DNA of 48,439 bases, from the NCBI GenBank assembly GCA_029938135.1, contig JAPYOO010000005.1:1-48439 (forward strand). The letters are read 5' to 3'. The number at the start of each line of letters is the position of its first letter. Within the stretch, counting starts at the first letter, position 1. This DNA is from Bermanella sp. (GTDB lineage Bacteria > Pseudomonadota > Gammaproteobacteria > Pseudomonadales > Oceanobacteraceae). Positions 1 to 8,497 of the stretch are shown here, piece after piece. A model generated the notes under the pieces. It searched no databases and was not told the origin of the DNA. It was given only the letters and a program-made list of their open reading frames with translations. The position numbers and the translations under genes were made by a program.

Positions 1-62
1 ACTCTCACTGCATTTAAGAAGTCTAGCCCGGAAATGCAAATTGACTGTCCTAACTAAAGGTA

Positions 63-94
63 ACAATAAAACCCACCGAAGCGGGTTTTATTGT
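63..94 (-). terminator. Rho-independent terminator of the ExbBD/TPR operon
   Basis: A perfect 12-bp inverted repeat (63-74 with 83-94) closes on the minus strand over a short inner stem with a UUCG-type tetraloop, and the 3' arm is T-rich (GGGTTTTATTGTT). It begins 8 bp past the stop codon of the TonB-like gene. The inner G-U pair forms only on the minus strand, which supports that direction. Confidence 0.85.
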
Positions 95-101
95 TGTTAC
101 T

Positions 102-1079
102 TTAAGGAGCAAAGGTTAAAGGAAATTCGAACTTATCCTCTGATTTTGAAGTATCAAAAGACAACATCTTACATGTCATAATCATGCGTTTTTCAACCTT
201 TTTATCCTGCAAGTCACTGGCATTTATTTTACAGCTACTCACGTCACCCGAAGCGGCGATCGTAACACCCAGTGTGACCGTTCCTTCTAAAGCTGGGTTA
301 CTACGTAATGCTTTTTTATAAATTCGTGTAAAGCGTGATAAATTACGCTCAAACACACGATTTATTTGCATTTGCGAACGAGACATTCCAGCCAATCTCT
401 TATCCTGTGGTGCCTCTGCCATCACGTCCTTAGCTAGCTCCTTCACTTCAGTGGTGTCTCGATTTGCTTCGGCTAATTGCTCTGCCCCAGTGGAGCGAGT
501 TAAGCTTGATTCATCTATTCCGCCAATACGATTCACTGCAGTTTGGTCAACAACATCCCCCACATCCGTTGCGGCCGAACCATCATTGTTTAAGCTAGCA
601 CTGTCTACCGTTAAGGACGACATATCAAGCATGCTTTGCATATCAGCTAAATCATTGGAGAAATTGGCTATCAATTTTTTAGCTTTTGCTTTTGCAGCTT
701 TTATTCGGTCTGGTGTACGTTCCTTTTTGGCGACCCTTTTAGGTTTGGGTTTTGGTTTTGGTTTAGCCACCACTTTTGGTGTTGGTTTGGCCTTAACAAC
801 TTCCTTTTTCACCTCGGGTTTTTTCTCAATCTTTTTTTCAATCACTTTTGGTTTGGGCTTTGGTTTAGGCGCTTCTTTTTTACGCTTAATGACCTTAGCC
901 AACTGCGCAGGTACTTTTTCGAGTTTTTCACGCTCAATTTTTGGCAAGCTAATATTGGGAACAATCACACCCATTATGAGTGTTACCGATAAAAAGACGA
1001 TTAAAATAATCTTAAACAAATGCTCTTGTTTATTATCAGCCCAAGGCAATTGAGGAGATCGATAGGTAAGACTACTCAT
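102..1079 (-). CDS. TonB-like energy transducer with AgmX/PglI-type C-terminal domain
   Basis: This 325-residue protein is anchored by one N-terminal membrane helix (about residues 23-43). A Lys/Pro-rich periplasmic stretch (about 60-125) follows, as in TonB or TolA. A low-complexity linker leads to a C-terminal domain (about 230-325) that resembles the AgmX/PglI (GltG/GltJ) C-terminal domain of Myxococcus motility proteins. Two cysteines in that domain (in SSCKIN and MTCKML) could form a disulfide. The ATG overlaps the TAA of the preceding ExbD gene by one base (TAATG), so translation is probably coupled. It is the last gene of the operon. By analogy it would carry proton-motive energy from the ExbB/ExbD complex across the periplasm to the TPR lipoproteins. 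The architecture is seen in the sequence; the partner choice is inference. An iron-uptake TonB is less likely because no receptor gene is nearby. Confidence 0.85.
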   Translation of the reverse strand: MSSLTYRSPQLPWADNKQEHLFKIILIVFLSVTLIMGVIVPNISLPKIEREKLEKVPAQLAKVIKRKKEAPKPKPKPKVIEKKIEKKPEVKKEVVKAKPTPKVVAKPKPKPKPKRVAKKERTPDRIKAAKAKAKKLIANFSNDLADMQSMLDMSSLTVDSASLNNDGSAATDVGDVVDQTAVNRIGGIDESSLTRSTGAEQLAEANRDTTEVKELAKDVMAEAPQDKRLAGMSRSQMQINRVFERNLSRFTRIYKKALRSNPALEGTVTLGVTIAASGDVSSCKINASDLQDKKVEKRMIMTCKMLSFDTSKSEDKFEFPLTFAP

Positions 1080-1582
1080 TACGTCTCCTTAATATCTTTT
1101 TTCTGAGCGGCAAGAGATATTTGAGTAAAGCTTGCTTTCTGGCAGGTTGCCATAATGCGCTTCAATACCTTATAAGGTATGCCCTTATCTCCCATTATCG
1201 TGATAGGTCGCCCTAACTCTAACTCGGTGGCCGTGGCCTGAGTTTTACTCGCTAAGTAATTAAGTTCCTTTTGTAACTCAGGAATCAATTCTTTATCAAC
1301 GTTCATGGCCAGTACATCTTTAACCGATGCCACCAACCGCCCTTGCACAATAATGTCATCACTACTCACCATTAAATTAACTGTATTTAATGGTTGTGCC
1401 TGAGTGACACTATCTGGCAATGTGATGTCGTCATTACTCATCACTTCAACATCACTTTGGTTCATCATTAAGAAGAACACCATTATGGTAAAAATATCCA
1501 TCAGCGATACTAGATTCAACGCCACATCTTTTTTAGTGCGGCGCTGCTTTCTAGACTGGCGTTTATCTTTTGCTGCACTCAT
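1079..1582 (-). CDS. ExbD/TolR-family protein, copy 2 (with proton-carrying Asp)
   Basis: A 167-residue ExbD/TolR-type protein. A very basic cytoplasmic start (residues 1-18) precedes a single membrane helix with the motif SLMDIFTIMVFFLM. Asp29 in this helix occupies the position of the proton-carrying Asp of ExbD and TolR. The rest is a periplasmic domain. In the family, a pentamer of the ExbB-type subunit surrounds a dimer of ExbD-type proteins and converts proton flow into motion. The ATG overlaps the stop of the preceding ExbD paralogue by 4 bp (ATGA), and its own stop overlaps the start of the TonB-like gene. Tandem ExbD genes after one ExbB gene match the AglR-AglQ-AglS arrangement of Myxococcus. 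The family call is firm; the exact partnership is inferred from gene order. Confidence 0.92.
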   Translation of the reverse strand: MSAAKDKRQSRKQRRTKKDVALNLVSLMDIFTIMVFFLMMNQSDVEVMSNDDITLPDSVTQAQPLNTVNLMVSSDDIIVQGRLVASVKDVLAMNVDKELIPELQKELNYLASKTQATATELELGRPITIMGDKGIPYKVLKRIMATCQKASFTQISLAAQKKDIKET

Positions 1583-2079
1583 GACTTCACCTCCACTAAA
1601 GGCGCATCACCAAGCGATACATCAGGAAATAACACGGCATTCACCACACTGGCTGCCACCACTGCCTGAAACGATTTTGCGGCATCAATAACAGCAATAA
1701 TCACTTGATAGTCAATATTGGGTTCTGACAAGATAACGATATCTTTACGCTCGCGACCAAGCTCCTTCTTTTCCTTTTGTAAAGCTATGGAGAGCTGTTT
1801 AATATCAAATTTCCCATCTTTTTTAGCAATACTGCTTCTCTCTAAAGGGCCAAAATTTACCTTAAAGCCACTTTCTCGTATTACAACTTCCAAAGTTAAG
1901 TCGTCAGGATCTAAGTCCTGTGCTTTTAATTCTTCTTCCAGCGGTAGCCTTAAATCAAGAACGGTTATTTGATTAAAAACCATGCTTATCAGCAGTACCG
2001 GAACCAAGATAATCATCAGGTTCATGAAAGAGGTAATGTCTAACTCTGTATCTTCTTGTGCTTTTCTACGGCGTCTCAT
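1579..2079 (-). CDS. ExbD/TolR-family protein, copy 1 (Asn in place of the key Asp)
   Basis: A 166-residue ExbD/TolR-type protein with a basic N-terminus (MRRRRK), one membrane helix (about 15-38) and a periplasmic domain. The helix reads ITSFMNLMIILVPVLL. Aligned with its sister gene (SLMDIFTIMVFFLM) and with classical ExbD, the proton-carrying Asp is replaced by Asn20. It may therefore be a structural or gating half of an asymmetric heterodimer and not an active proton carrier. Asp14 lies just before the helix and could be an alternative. A clear Shine-Dalgarno sequence (GGAGG, 6 nt spacing) precedes the ATG, and its stop overlaps the next ExbD start by 4 bp. The family call is firm; the functional effect of the Asn is inference. 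Confidence 0.9.
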   Translation of the reverse strand: MRRRRKAQEDTELDITSFMNLMIILVPVLLISMVFNQITVLDLRLPLEEELKAQDLDPDDLTLEVVIRESGFKVNFGPLERSSIAKKDGKFDIKQLSIALQKEKKELGRERKDIVILSEPNIDYQVIIAVIDAAKSFQAVVAASVVNAVLFPDVSLGDAPLVEVKS

Positions 2080-2103
2080 AAACCAACCTCCACTTCTTAA
2101 GGG

Positions 2104-2766
2104 CTACTTGGCCACTTTAGGGGCGGCTGATGCTTGAGGAGTTGGTTTACGTTCAGTGATTAAATTTAAAAACTTAACGGTGGCCATTTCTAAGCTATCA
2201 ATGATTTCAGCAGTACGACTTTGCAAAATGGTATGGGCCAACAACAAGGGAATTGCTGAGATTAATCCGAATGCCGTGGTGTTCATGGCAACCGAAATAC
2301 TTTGTGACAATAATGTCGCTTTTTCAGACGGTGCCGCAGTGGCCACCGCAGTAAAGGCAGCAATCAAACCTATGATAGTACCCAAAAGCCCCATAAGAGT
2401 AGAGATATTAGCCAAAGTACCAATGTAACCGGTACGCTTTTCAAGCTTAGGCGTCGTTTCCATCAAGCCTTCTTCCATTGCATACTCAATGTCTTCACGG
2501 CGGTTGCTAATTGGCATACGGGCAATACCTGCACCGTAAATATTGGCAATATCGCTATCTGATTGGCCAGCATAATTTAAGGCCGCTTTATAATCTTTTC
2601 GTTGGATCATGGGTAGCATGTCGTCAAAGGCCTTGCGGTTCCTGCGCTTCGCCGATGAGATGCTTAATAAGCGTTCAATGGCTATTGATAATCCGATAAC
2701 TAAAATGACAGCAATCGGGTACATGAAAACGCCGCCATCTTGAAAAAAGCGAATGAGAGTATCCAT
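2104..2766 (-). CDS. MotA/TolQ/ExbB proton channel family protein
   Basis: A 220-residue protein with the family layout: one N-terminal membrane helix (about 12-35), a cytoplasmic loop, and two further helices (about 113-140 and 155-180). It has the characteristic stretch GLLGTIIGLIAAFTAV and the later NTTAFGL segment. It would form the inner-membrane channel core around the two ExbD-type proteins encoded directly downstream. The ATG follows AGAGGAAG at 6 nt. A 136-bp AT-rich gap separates it from the preceding gene and contains a 7-bp hairpin (2808-2825), so a second promoter or a processing site may let the ExbB-ExbD-ExbD-TonB block be expressed at its own level. AglR of the Myxococcus gliding motor is the closest conceptual match. 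A TolQ is less likely because no tolA, tolB or pal is present. Confidence 0.93.
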   Translation of the reverse strand: MDTLIRFFQDGGVFMYPIAVILVIGLSIAIERLLSISSAKRRNRKAFDDMLPMIQRKDYKAALNYAGQSDSDIANIYGAGIARMPISNRREDIEYAMEEGLMETTPKLEKRTGYIGTLANISTLMGLLGTIIGLIAAFTAVATAAPSEKATLLSQSISVAMNTTAFGLISAIPLLLAHTILQSRTAEIIDSLEMATVKFLNLITERKPTPQASAAPKVAK

Positions 2767-2902
2767 AGTGTACTTCCTCTATTGAATTTTATTCTGAGTC
2801 TTAATCTGGTTTAAAGAATTAAACCGTACGTTTTTTTATTGTTTTAATTTTTTACTGGCTACTAATTATAATTATTTGTAACTTCACGTTATTAAATTAC
2901 GA

Positions 2903-3196
2903 TTAAGGCATTAGGTCAACGACTGCTTTAGCTGGGTTTTTCCATTGTTTATGCAAACCCAGCTCTAATTCAAATGTATGTGGATCAATGGGCTTAAGTC
3001 GTTGTACTTCACCTCCGGAAATAGGACTGTAAAGGCGTTCAGCACCCTTAGGTGATTGCCAAGGAATGATGTACATCACCTGGGGCGCTTCGTTGTCGGC
3101 TTTAATTCTAATACCTTCCAAACGGGTTATTTTTTGCTTAGCTTGAACACTAACAACCATCATTAAGCACGTTATTAACATCACTAAAATTTTCAT
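2903..3196 (-). CDS. Small secreted protein of the TPR/ExbBD operon
   Basis: A 97-residue protein that I do not recognise. Residues 1-19 form a signal peptide ending VQA. The mature part is about 78 residues, with no cysteine and no membrane segment, and contains the hydrophobic patch VMYIIPW. The start ATG overlaps the stop of the preceding TPR lipoprotein gene by 4 bp, so it is probably translationally coupled to it. Its position between the TPR genes and the ExbB gene suggests a small periplasmic or outer-membrane-associated part of the same machine. It could be an assembly factor; nothing in the sequence assigns an activity. Confidence 0.75.
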   Translation of the reverse strand: MKILVMLITCLMMVVSVQAKQKITRLEGIRIKADNEAPQVMYIIPWQSPKGAERLYSPISGGEVQRLKPIDPHTFELELGLHKQWKNPAKAVVDLMP

Positions 3197-3813
3197 TGCG
3201 ATACCTCACCTGCGATTTGAGTTTTCACCCCAGTACGACGATTAATATCCACGATCCAACCGGCAACCTTTCGATCAGGTTCATTTAACATGCCTTGATA
3301 TTTTTGATAATACTCACTGGCTTTAACAAACTTCCCCATATAAATATCGTATAAAATACCCACATTAATATAAGCAGTGCTATCTTCTGGAACGGCTTTT
3401 ATTGCTTTTAGATAACTTTTTTCAGCTTTATCAAACTGCCCACTTTGGCGATAAACTAAACCAAGCTGATTTAATATTTTAATATTTTTAACGTTTTTAA
3501 CATGCCCTTCTTCCAGCACTGACTGTGCCTTAGGCCAATCTTTTTGGTGAGCATAAATCACACCCAAGTTGGCGAAAGGTCCTGACAATTGCGGATAGTC
3601 TATCGTCATTTTTTCTAACAGTGCTTGGGCTTGCGTGAGCTTTGAATTATTCAAATGCTCTATAGCCAGCTTAAAGTCAACAGCGGCCTGAGCAGGAATT
3701 TCAATCACTTGAGACTCTACATTAGCTGCTACCTGCTGCTTTACTTGATTACCCATGCAGGCACTCAGCAGCAACAACAAACATGCAAGACTAGTGTATT
3801 TCAGCAATAACAT
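3193..3813 (-). CDS. TPR-repeat lipoprotein
   Basis: A 206-residue lipoprotein: the signal peptide ends in the lipobox LSAC (Cys19), followed by MGN. With no Asp at +2, outer-membrane sorting is expected. From about residue 45 it has tandem TPR motifs, visible in GPFANLGVIYAHQKDW, NQLGLVYRQSGQFDKAEKSY and TAYINVGILYD. The start lies inside the 3' end of the preceding 941-codon gene (23-bp overlap) but has an excellent Shine-Dalgarno sequence (AGGAGGTAA, 8 nt spacing), which fixes this ATG. TPR lipoproteins usually scaffold multiprotein envelope complexes. In the comparable Agl-Glt systems, TPR lipoproteins such as GltE connect the inner-membrane motor to the outer membrane. That role here is inference from context. 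Confidence 0.9.
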   Translation of the reverse strand: MLLLKYTSLACLLLLLSACMGNQVKQQVAANVESQVIEIPAQAAVDFKLAIEHLNNSKLTQAQALLEKMTIDYPQLSGPFANLGVIYAHQKDWPKAQSVLEEGHVKNVKNIKILNQLGLVYRQSGQFDKAEKSYLKAIKAVPEDSTAYINVGILYDIYMGKFVKASEYYQKYQGMLNEPDRKVAGWIVDINRRTGVKTQIAGEVSQ

Positions 3814-6616
3814 CGTAACTTACCTCCTCTTTACCATATCGAGCTGGCATTAATTTAGATAAAGAGCCAATACTCTTTGAGATCCAATCATCATACAAAC
3901 CATCCCAACTACGCTTGATATTGGTCTCATGAATATTGATAGCGTACTCTTCAAATGGAAACGCTTGGTCTTCTAACAAGTACTCATATTCTTCCAATTC
4001 CAATTCGTCCAAACCTGCGGGACGCTGAGAGTTCATAAGGTCGCGAGACAGTTGCCCATATATTTCAGCAATTTGAAACGTTGCAGCCGTTGTGAACTCT
4101 TGAACTTTCATCTTAGCCGTACGCTGATAGGCATCAAGCGTTAGTTTCAAGCCTACTTTCTTCTTAGCTAGGCTCTTTTGTAACGGTAACGTTAGCTTTA
4201 CTTGAGCGTAAGACTGACGCTCATAGTCCGCTAAACTAAAGGATGCCTTTGCCGCTAAGAAACGTGAGCGATCTGAACGGTCTTTACCCGATTTTTGATC
4301 CGCAGCAATAAGCTTATTTAACCAGTATTTACGTTTCTCATGGTTTTCTTGTACTAAATAAAGCGCTTCTAGTTTATTGATAGCCTCCAGTTGCGCATCA
4401 AATGGCTTAGCATAGTTGTGTGCATAACGTTTTAACATGGACATCGCATTCTCTATGTCCTTGGCCTTTTCATAATATTCAGCCGCCTGAAACAAAGCGA
4501 TACGTTGCTTTTCTTTATTGCGAGCAAATCGCCAAATATTTTGCAGCTCAAATGCGGCCTTTTTCCATTGAGACATATTCTCATAAGCCACAATTAGCTT
4601 AGATGGAACATCTTTTACTAACTTATGCTTAGGAAATAACTCACGAAAACTCAAAAGGATTGTTTCCGCTCTTGCCCATTGCTGTTTTTTCATAAGGTAA
4701 GCCGCTGCATCGTAATGGGCGGTAATACGAATGGGAGATTCAGGTACAATTTTGCCCACGCGCATAAATTGATCCACTGCGTTATCTAAGTTGCCTTTTC
4801 CAACCCACGCAACACCTTGTTTATATATACTGGCTGCTAATTTTTCACGAACGTCCTTGAGCTCGCTTGGCTTTACTTTTTTCAGATCAAGTGCAGCTAT
4901 ATAGGCTATTTCTGCCGGTTTATACTCGTGTAAATCAAAGTGACTATGAGCCTTTATCAGATATGCAACTGACTTCTGATTGACAGTAGCGTCACCTGTA
5001 TTAAGCACTCTAGTAGAGGTGGCTGCGGCTAAAGAGAACTTACTTAGACTAAATAAACCTTGTGCTGCCCGAGCCAAAACTTGAACTGTCTTTTTATTAT
5101 GAGGGTAAACATCGGCAAAACGTAATGCTGTATCCACTTTACGTTCAAGCCAATTGGTTTTTTCTTTCCCTTTGCTTTTCTTGATGATGCGATTATAGGC
5201 CACTAAAGCGGCAAAGGCCGATTCTTCTGAATGTTTATGATAGATAGTATCAAAACCACCACTCACATAAGCACTGATAGCTTCTTCAATCCGGCCTACA
5301 TCGTAAAGTGTTTCGGCCTTTAAGAAATACATTTCGCCTAGCGCGTTATCATGAGGGAAAGTATCTATATATTCCTGATACCACCTAGCAGCCGTTAACA
5401 ATGCATTGAATTTTCTTTTTAGGTTGTTAGTTTTTTGGCCTCTAGCATGATAGTACTGAGCTAATTCAGAGGTATACCCTTTTAAATTTGGGCGAATCAT
5501 TTCTTTTATGTCTTCATCGTATAAGTTCCAATAAGGACTATTGACTCCGAAATTTTCGATATAAGCCATTTTATGCTTAAGTACTTGATCTACGTAACCA
5601 GCAAGTTTATAACTTTTTACAATATTTAAGTAAAAGGCCGAAGCCAGTACGTCTTCTGGATTGGCACTTACAAAGGCTTTATAGGTTTTAGCCGCATCAC
5701 TGTATTGGCGTTTCTCTATATAGTACTCAGCTAATGCGTCATACAATAAGTATTCGTAATGACGTGAACCTGTACGTTTGAATAACTTAACGATTTCTTT
5801 ATGGCCGTTATCATCAGCAAAAACCATACTCATTACACGTACAGTGTCATCCAGCAATTCCCTATCGCCTTTAGAAGCGGTAACAATGGCCGTGGTATTT
5901 TTAAAGCGGCTATCAATCACTGAGATGAATGAATTCAAGGCGTCTTGGTATCGATGCAGCTTAAATTGACTCCAACCTCGCATATATTGTGCACTGGTAA
6001 AAAAACGATTGTCTTTTTTATATTGCGTGACAAATGCAAATGACTTCTGGGCCTGTGAAAACTGTTGGTCATAAAACAACATATCACCACGTCTATAATG
6101 CGCTTCGACTACTAGCGGGGAACTAGGAAATGTTTTAGTGAGAGTATCAAGGGAGTTTAATGCCGCTTCAGTATCCCCTTTCAACATGTATACCTTCGCT
6201 AACTGGTACAACAGCATGTCGCTATCGCGACGATTAGGAAATAATTTCAATACGTTTTTATACGTATCGATTGCTTTTTTATAAACCGACTGAACATGTT
6301 GAGCGTCCAATAATTCAGGGTCTTCGGTGAGTAACTCTTCTATATCCATCAACTTTAAATCAGCCAAACGATGCATTACATGCACTCTAGTATCATTAGT
6401 TGGTGATATTTCTAAGTAATGCTGATACTTAGCGATGGCTTTTTGGGTATTCATTTGTGGTGCTGGCATTTTGGCCAAGCGTACACCTACCGGACGTATA
6501 TTACTGATACTTTTACCGCTTAAGTCCTGCCCTGTACTGATTATATTTTTTTCAGGCTGGTTGGCACAGGCAATTAACAACAAACTGCTGGCCATAATAA
6601 TTAAATACTTATTCAT
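3791..6616 (-). CDS. Large TPR-repeat lipoprotein
   Basis: A 941-residue lipoprotein. The signal peptide ends in the lipobox LIAC (Cys17), followed by ANQ, which favours outer-membrane sorting. Almost all of the mature protein consists of helical TPR or TPR-like repeats, for example LLYQLAKVYMLKGDTEAALNSL, VVEAHYRRGDMLFYDQQFSQA and YFLKAETLYDVGRIEEAI. This gives a superhelical scaffold large enough to span much of the periplasm. The ATG overlaps the stop of the preceding 627-codon TPR gene by 4 bp. It is the longest member of the operon and probably the main scaffold. GltD or GltE of the Myxococcus gliding machinery are the nearest conceptual relatives. I cannot establish orthology by eye, and no enzymatic motif is seen. 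Confidence 0.9.
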   Translation of the reverse strand: MNKYLIIMASSLLLIACANQPEKNIISTGQDLSGKSISNIRPVGVRLAKMPAPQMNTQKAIAKYQHYLEISPTNDTRVHVMHRLADLKLMDIEELLTEDPELLDAQHVQSVYKKAIDTYKNVLKLFPNRRDSDMLLYQLAKVYMLKGDTEAALNSLDTLTKTFPSSPLVVEAHYRRGDMLFYDQQFSQAQKSFAFVTQYKKDNRFFTSAQYMRGWSQFKLHRYQDALNSFISVIDSRFKNTTAIVTASKGDRELLDDTVRVMSMVFADDNGHKEIVKLFKRTGSRHYEYLLYDALAEYYIEKRQYSDAAKTYKAFVSANPEDVLASAFYLNIVKSYKLAGYVDQVLKHKMAYIENFGVNSPYWNLYDEDIKEMIRPNLKGYTSELAQYYHARGQKTNNLKRKFNALLTAARWYQEYIDTFPHDNALGEMYFLKAETLYDVGRIEEAISAYVSGGFDTIYHKHSEESAFAALVAYNRIIKKSKGKEKTNWLERKVDTALRFADVYPHNKKTVQVLARAAQGLFSLSKFSLAAATSTRVLNTGDATVNQKSVAYLIKAHSHFDLHEYKPAEIAYIAALDLKKVKPSELKDVREKLAASIYKQGVAWVGKGNLDNAVDQFMRVGKIVPESPIRITAHYDAAAYLMKKQQWARAETILLSFRELFPKHKLVKDVPSKLIVAYENMSQWKKAAFELQNIWRFARNKEKQRIALFQAAEYYEKAKDIENAMSMLKRYAHNYAKPFDAQLEAINKLEALYLVQENHEKRKYWLNKLIAADQKSGKDRSDRSRFLAAKASFSLADYERQSYAQVKLTLPLQKSLAKKKVGLKLTLDAYQRTAKMKVQEFTTAATFQIAEIYGQLSRDLMNSQRPAGLDELELEEYEYLLEDQAFPFEEYAINIHETNIKRSWDGLYDDWISKSIGSLSKLMPARYGKEEVSYDVIAEIH

Positions 6617-8496
6617 TGTCTGAACTCCGTACCCGCAGCCACTCGATGTTTATTGGACGTTTCATCAAATAAACGTGCAGCCGCTAATCGGGCTTGTAGT
6701 TGATAGTCCATCACCAACTTTTGACGTTCTTTTATATCCAACTTTACTATGCCGCCCACTTTTTCTCTTTGTTTCTGATACACCACATCAAGACGCGTCA
6801 ATTGGCTTTTATATTTATTGCGCAACCTAGTTACTTTCTTATCAAAACCCCTAAAACTCTTTGGTGAAAATCTAAACGCTAGTTTGGCAGCTTTAAGTTG
6901 ATTTTGAGTTTTCTTAATCTTCCCATCAAGAATGGCTAAGTTTTTTGATACTTCTTTTTTACGTTCATAATAACGCTGTGATAAAGACCATTTTAAAACA
7001 CCCTCTACACGTCGTAGACGTTGAAGATAATGGCTGTGTCCATCCAACCTATTAAAATCAGATTTCAACTCATTGAAACGCGCTAATTGGCTTTTTTCAT
7101 ATTCAGAGGCTAATCCCACACCATTTGGGTTATTAAAGGCTTTACTAATTTTATTCTGCAGTGACTTATAACGTTTATTAAGCTTAAGTAATTTACGACT
7201 AGTGAGGTTAATACGCTTATCATTTTTAATTTTTAAATATTCATCCTGGCGAGTATTTTGTAACTGGTCAAACGCGCTTAACTGTTCAATACCCGACTTA
7301 AGTTGCGAACGCATGACATGCAAATCTCTTAAGTTTTTTAGTTCGCCTTGAAAATAGCTTTTACTCATCACGTCTTTCAAATAAATACGATCAGGGTGAT
7401 CCGGTAATGAAAGGTCTATTGCGGAAAATGCACCCCATTTATCGGGGACTTGCTGCGCTAATAACGGCTCTATAAATTCCCCTGTATTAAGCCGTAATGC
7501 ACTGGCTTCTAACTGTGTGTAAATTAGATCGTATTGCTCGCTTGCATAATCAAAGGCCCCTAATGCCATGACTTTAGCATTAAGTTTTTCAAGTAGATGC
7601 GGAATAGCAATAAGCGTTTCTTGTACATCTTGATTAAGCGGTGAATGGTTAGTTTTAAGCATATACCATGGCTGTAAAGCATCATGGTATTGCCATTGTT
7701 CGGTTAATGCCCAGCCATAGGTTAGTAATGCCTTAGACGTGAATGAGCCCTCTAGGCTCACTTCCTTTAAATGTTTGATGGCGCTTCGCCCTCGCCCCGT
7801 AGCGAAGAAAAACTGACCTGCCATTAAATTAATTTTATCCACTAAGCTTTCTGGATGAGCGGTATATTTGGTTAACAACTTAGCTTTTTCAAACACGGCC
7901 TCAACCTTACTGGTGTGTACATCGCGCTCGGTATAACTCACCGCGAGATTTAAAAAGGCGTAGGCCGACCACATACTTTGAGTACTGATGGCTAAAATAT
8001 GTTTATCGGCAAGCGTGGCTTTACCTTGAAATAACTCGAGGGTAGCGGCAATAAAATGAAACTCATCTTTAAGCCGAGGATTAATGTCTTTAACGTTAAT
8101 TTGGTGAATTGCCTGCAAGGCCGTTTTCCACATACCTTTATCATAAAAGTGCTTAGCTAAATAAAACCAGGCTTGGGCGCGTGTGGCATTTGAAAGGTCT
8201 TTATTCGTTTTAGAACGCAGTAACTTTTTGTATTGTTTTTTTGCCTGCTGACTCATGCCTAAACCAAGCATGGCAGTAGCTTGCTGTATCTGAAGCAAGG
8301 AGGTACTTTTTTTTCCTTGGCGTTTTTGTAATATCTGGTTCAATCCCAGAGACTTTTGATAGTCTCCAGAATGCAGGCTAAACAGTAATTGACCATACAC
8401 AGCATCTTGGCCACTGCTGCGATGTTGTTCGGGCAGTAGATCTTCAGCTAAGGCAAATGAACTGACCGCAATCGCGATCACGCAAAACCAACGCAC
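6613..8496 (-). CDS. Periplasmic TPR / coiled-coil protein
   Basis: A 627-residue exported protein. Residues 1-17 form a signal peptide ending ALA, with no lipobox Cys, so it is probably soluble in the periplasm. The N-terminal two thirds are TPR-like (for example ATRAQAWFYLAKHFYDKGMWKTALQAI and KALLTYGWALTEQWQYHDAL). The last ~230 residues are strongly basic and helical with heptad-like spacing (about 400-600), suggesting a coiled coil. The start is a GTG one base after the TAA of the preceding gene, supported by GGAAG 5 nt upstream; no nearby ATG fits the signal peptide. It is probably an elongated adaptor between the other TPR proteins and the TonB-like protein. A relation to GltC/GltD-type proteins is possible but unproven. 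Confidence 0.85.
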   Translation of the reverse strand: MRWFCVIAIAVSSFALAEDLLPEQHRSSGQDAVYGQLLFSLHSGDYQKSLGLNQILQKRQGKKSTSLLQIQQATAMLGLGMSQQAKKQYKKLLRSKTNKDLSNATRAQAWFYLAKHFYDKGMWKTALQAIHQINVKDINPRLKDEFHFIAATLELFQGKATLADKHILAISTQSMWSAYAFLNLAVSYTERDVHTSKVEAVFEKAKLLTKYTAHPESLVDKINLMAGQFFFATGRGRSAIKHLKEVSLEGSFTSKALLTYGWALTEQWQYHDALQPWYMLKTNHSPLNQDVQETLIAIPHLLEKLNAKVMALGAFDYASEQYDLIYTQLEASALRLNTGEFIEPLLAQQVPDKWGAFSAIDLSLPDHPDRIYLKDVMSKSYFQGELKNLRDLHVMRSQLKSGIEQLSAFDQLQNTRQDEYLKIKNDKRINLTSRKLLKLNKRYKSLQNKISKAFNNPNGVGLASEYEKSQLARFNELKSDFNRLDGHSHYLQRLRRVEGVLKWSLSQRYYERKKEVSKNLAILDGKIKKTQNQLKAAKLAFRFSPKSFRGFDKKVTRLRNKYKSQLTRLDVVYQKQREKVGGIVKLDIKERQKLVMDYQLQARLAAARLFDETSNKHRVAAGTEFRQ

Positions 8497-8497
8497 C

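Noticed and set aside
451-1053. Open frame of 200 codons on the plus strand opposite the TonB-like gene
   Set aside because: It is the mirror of the Lys/Pro-rich coding region (giving Phe/Gly-rich low complexity). It has no ribosome-binding site and no recognisable domain.
2808-2825. 7-bp hairpin followed by a T run on the plus strand, terminator-like
   Set aside because: No plus-strand gene precedes it; on the operon strand the T run is on the wrong side. It may still affect the mRNA between the small secreted protein and the ExbB-type gene.
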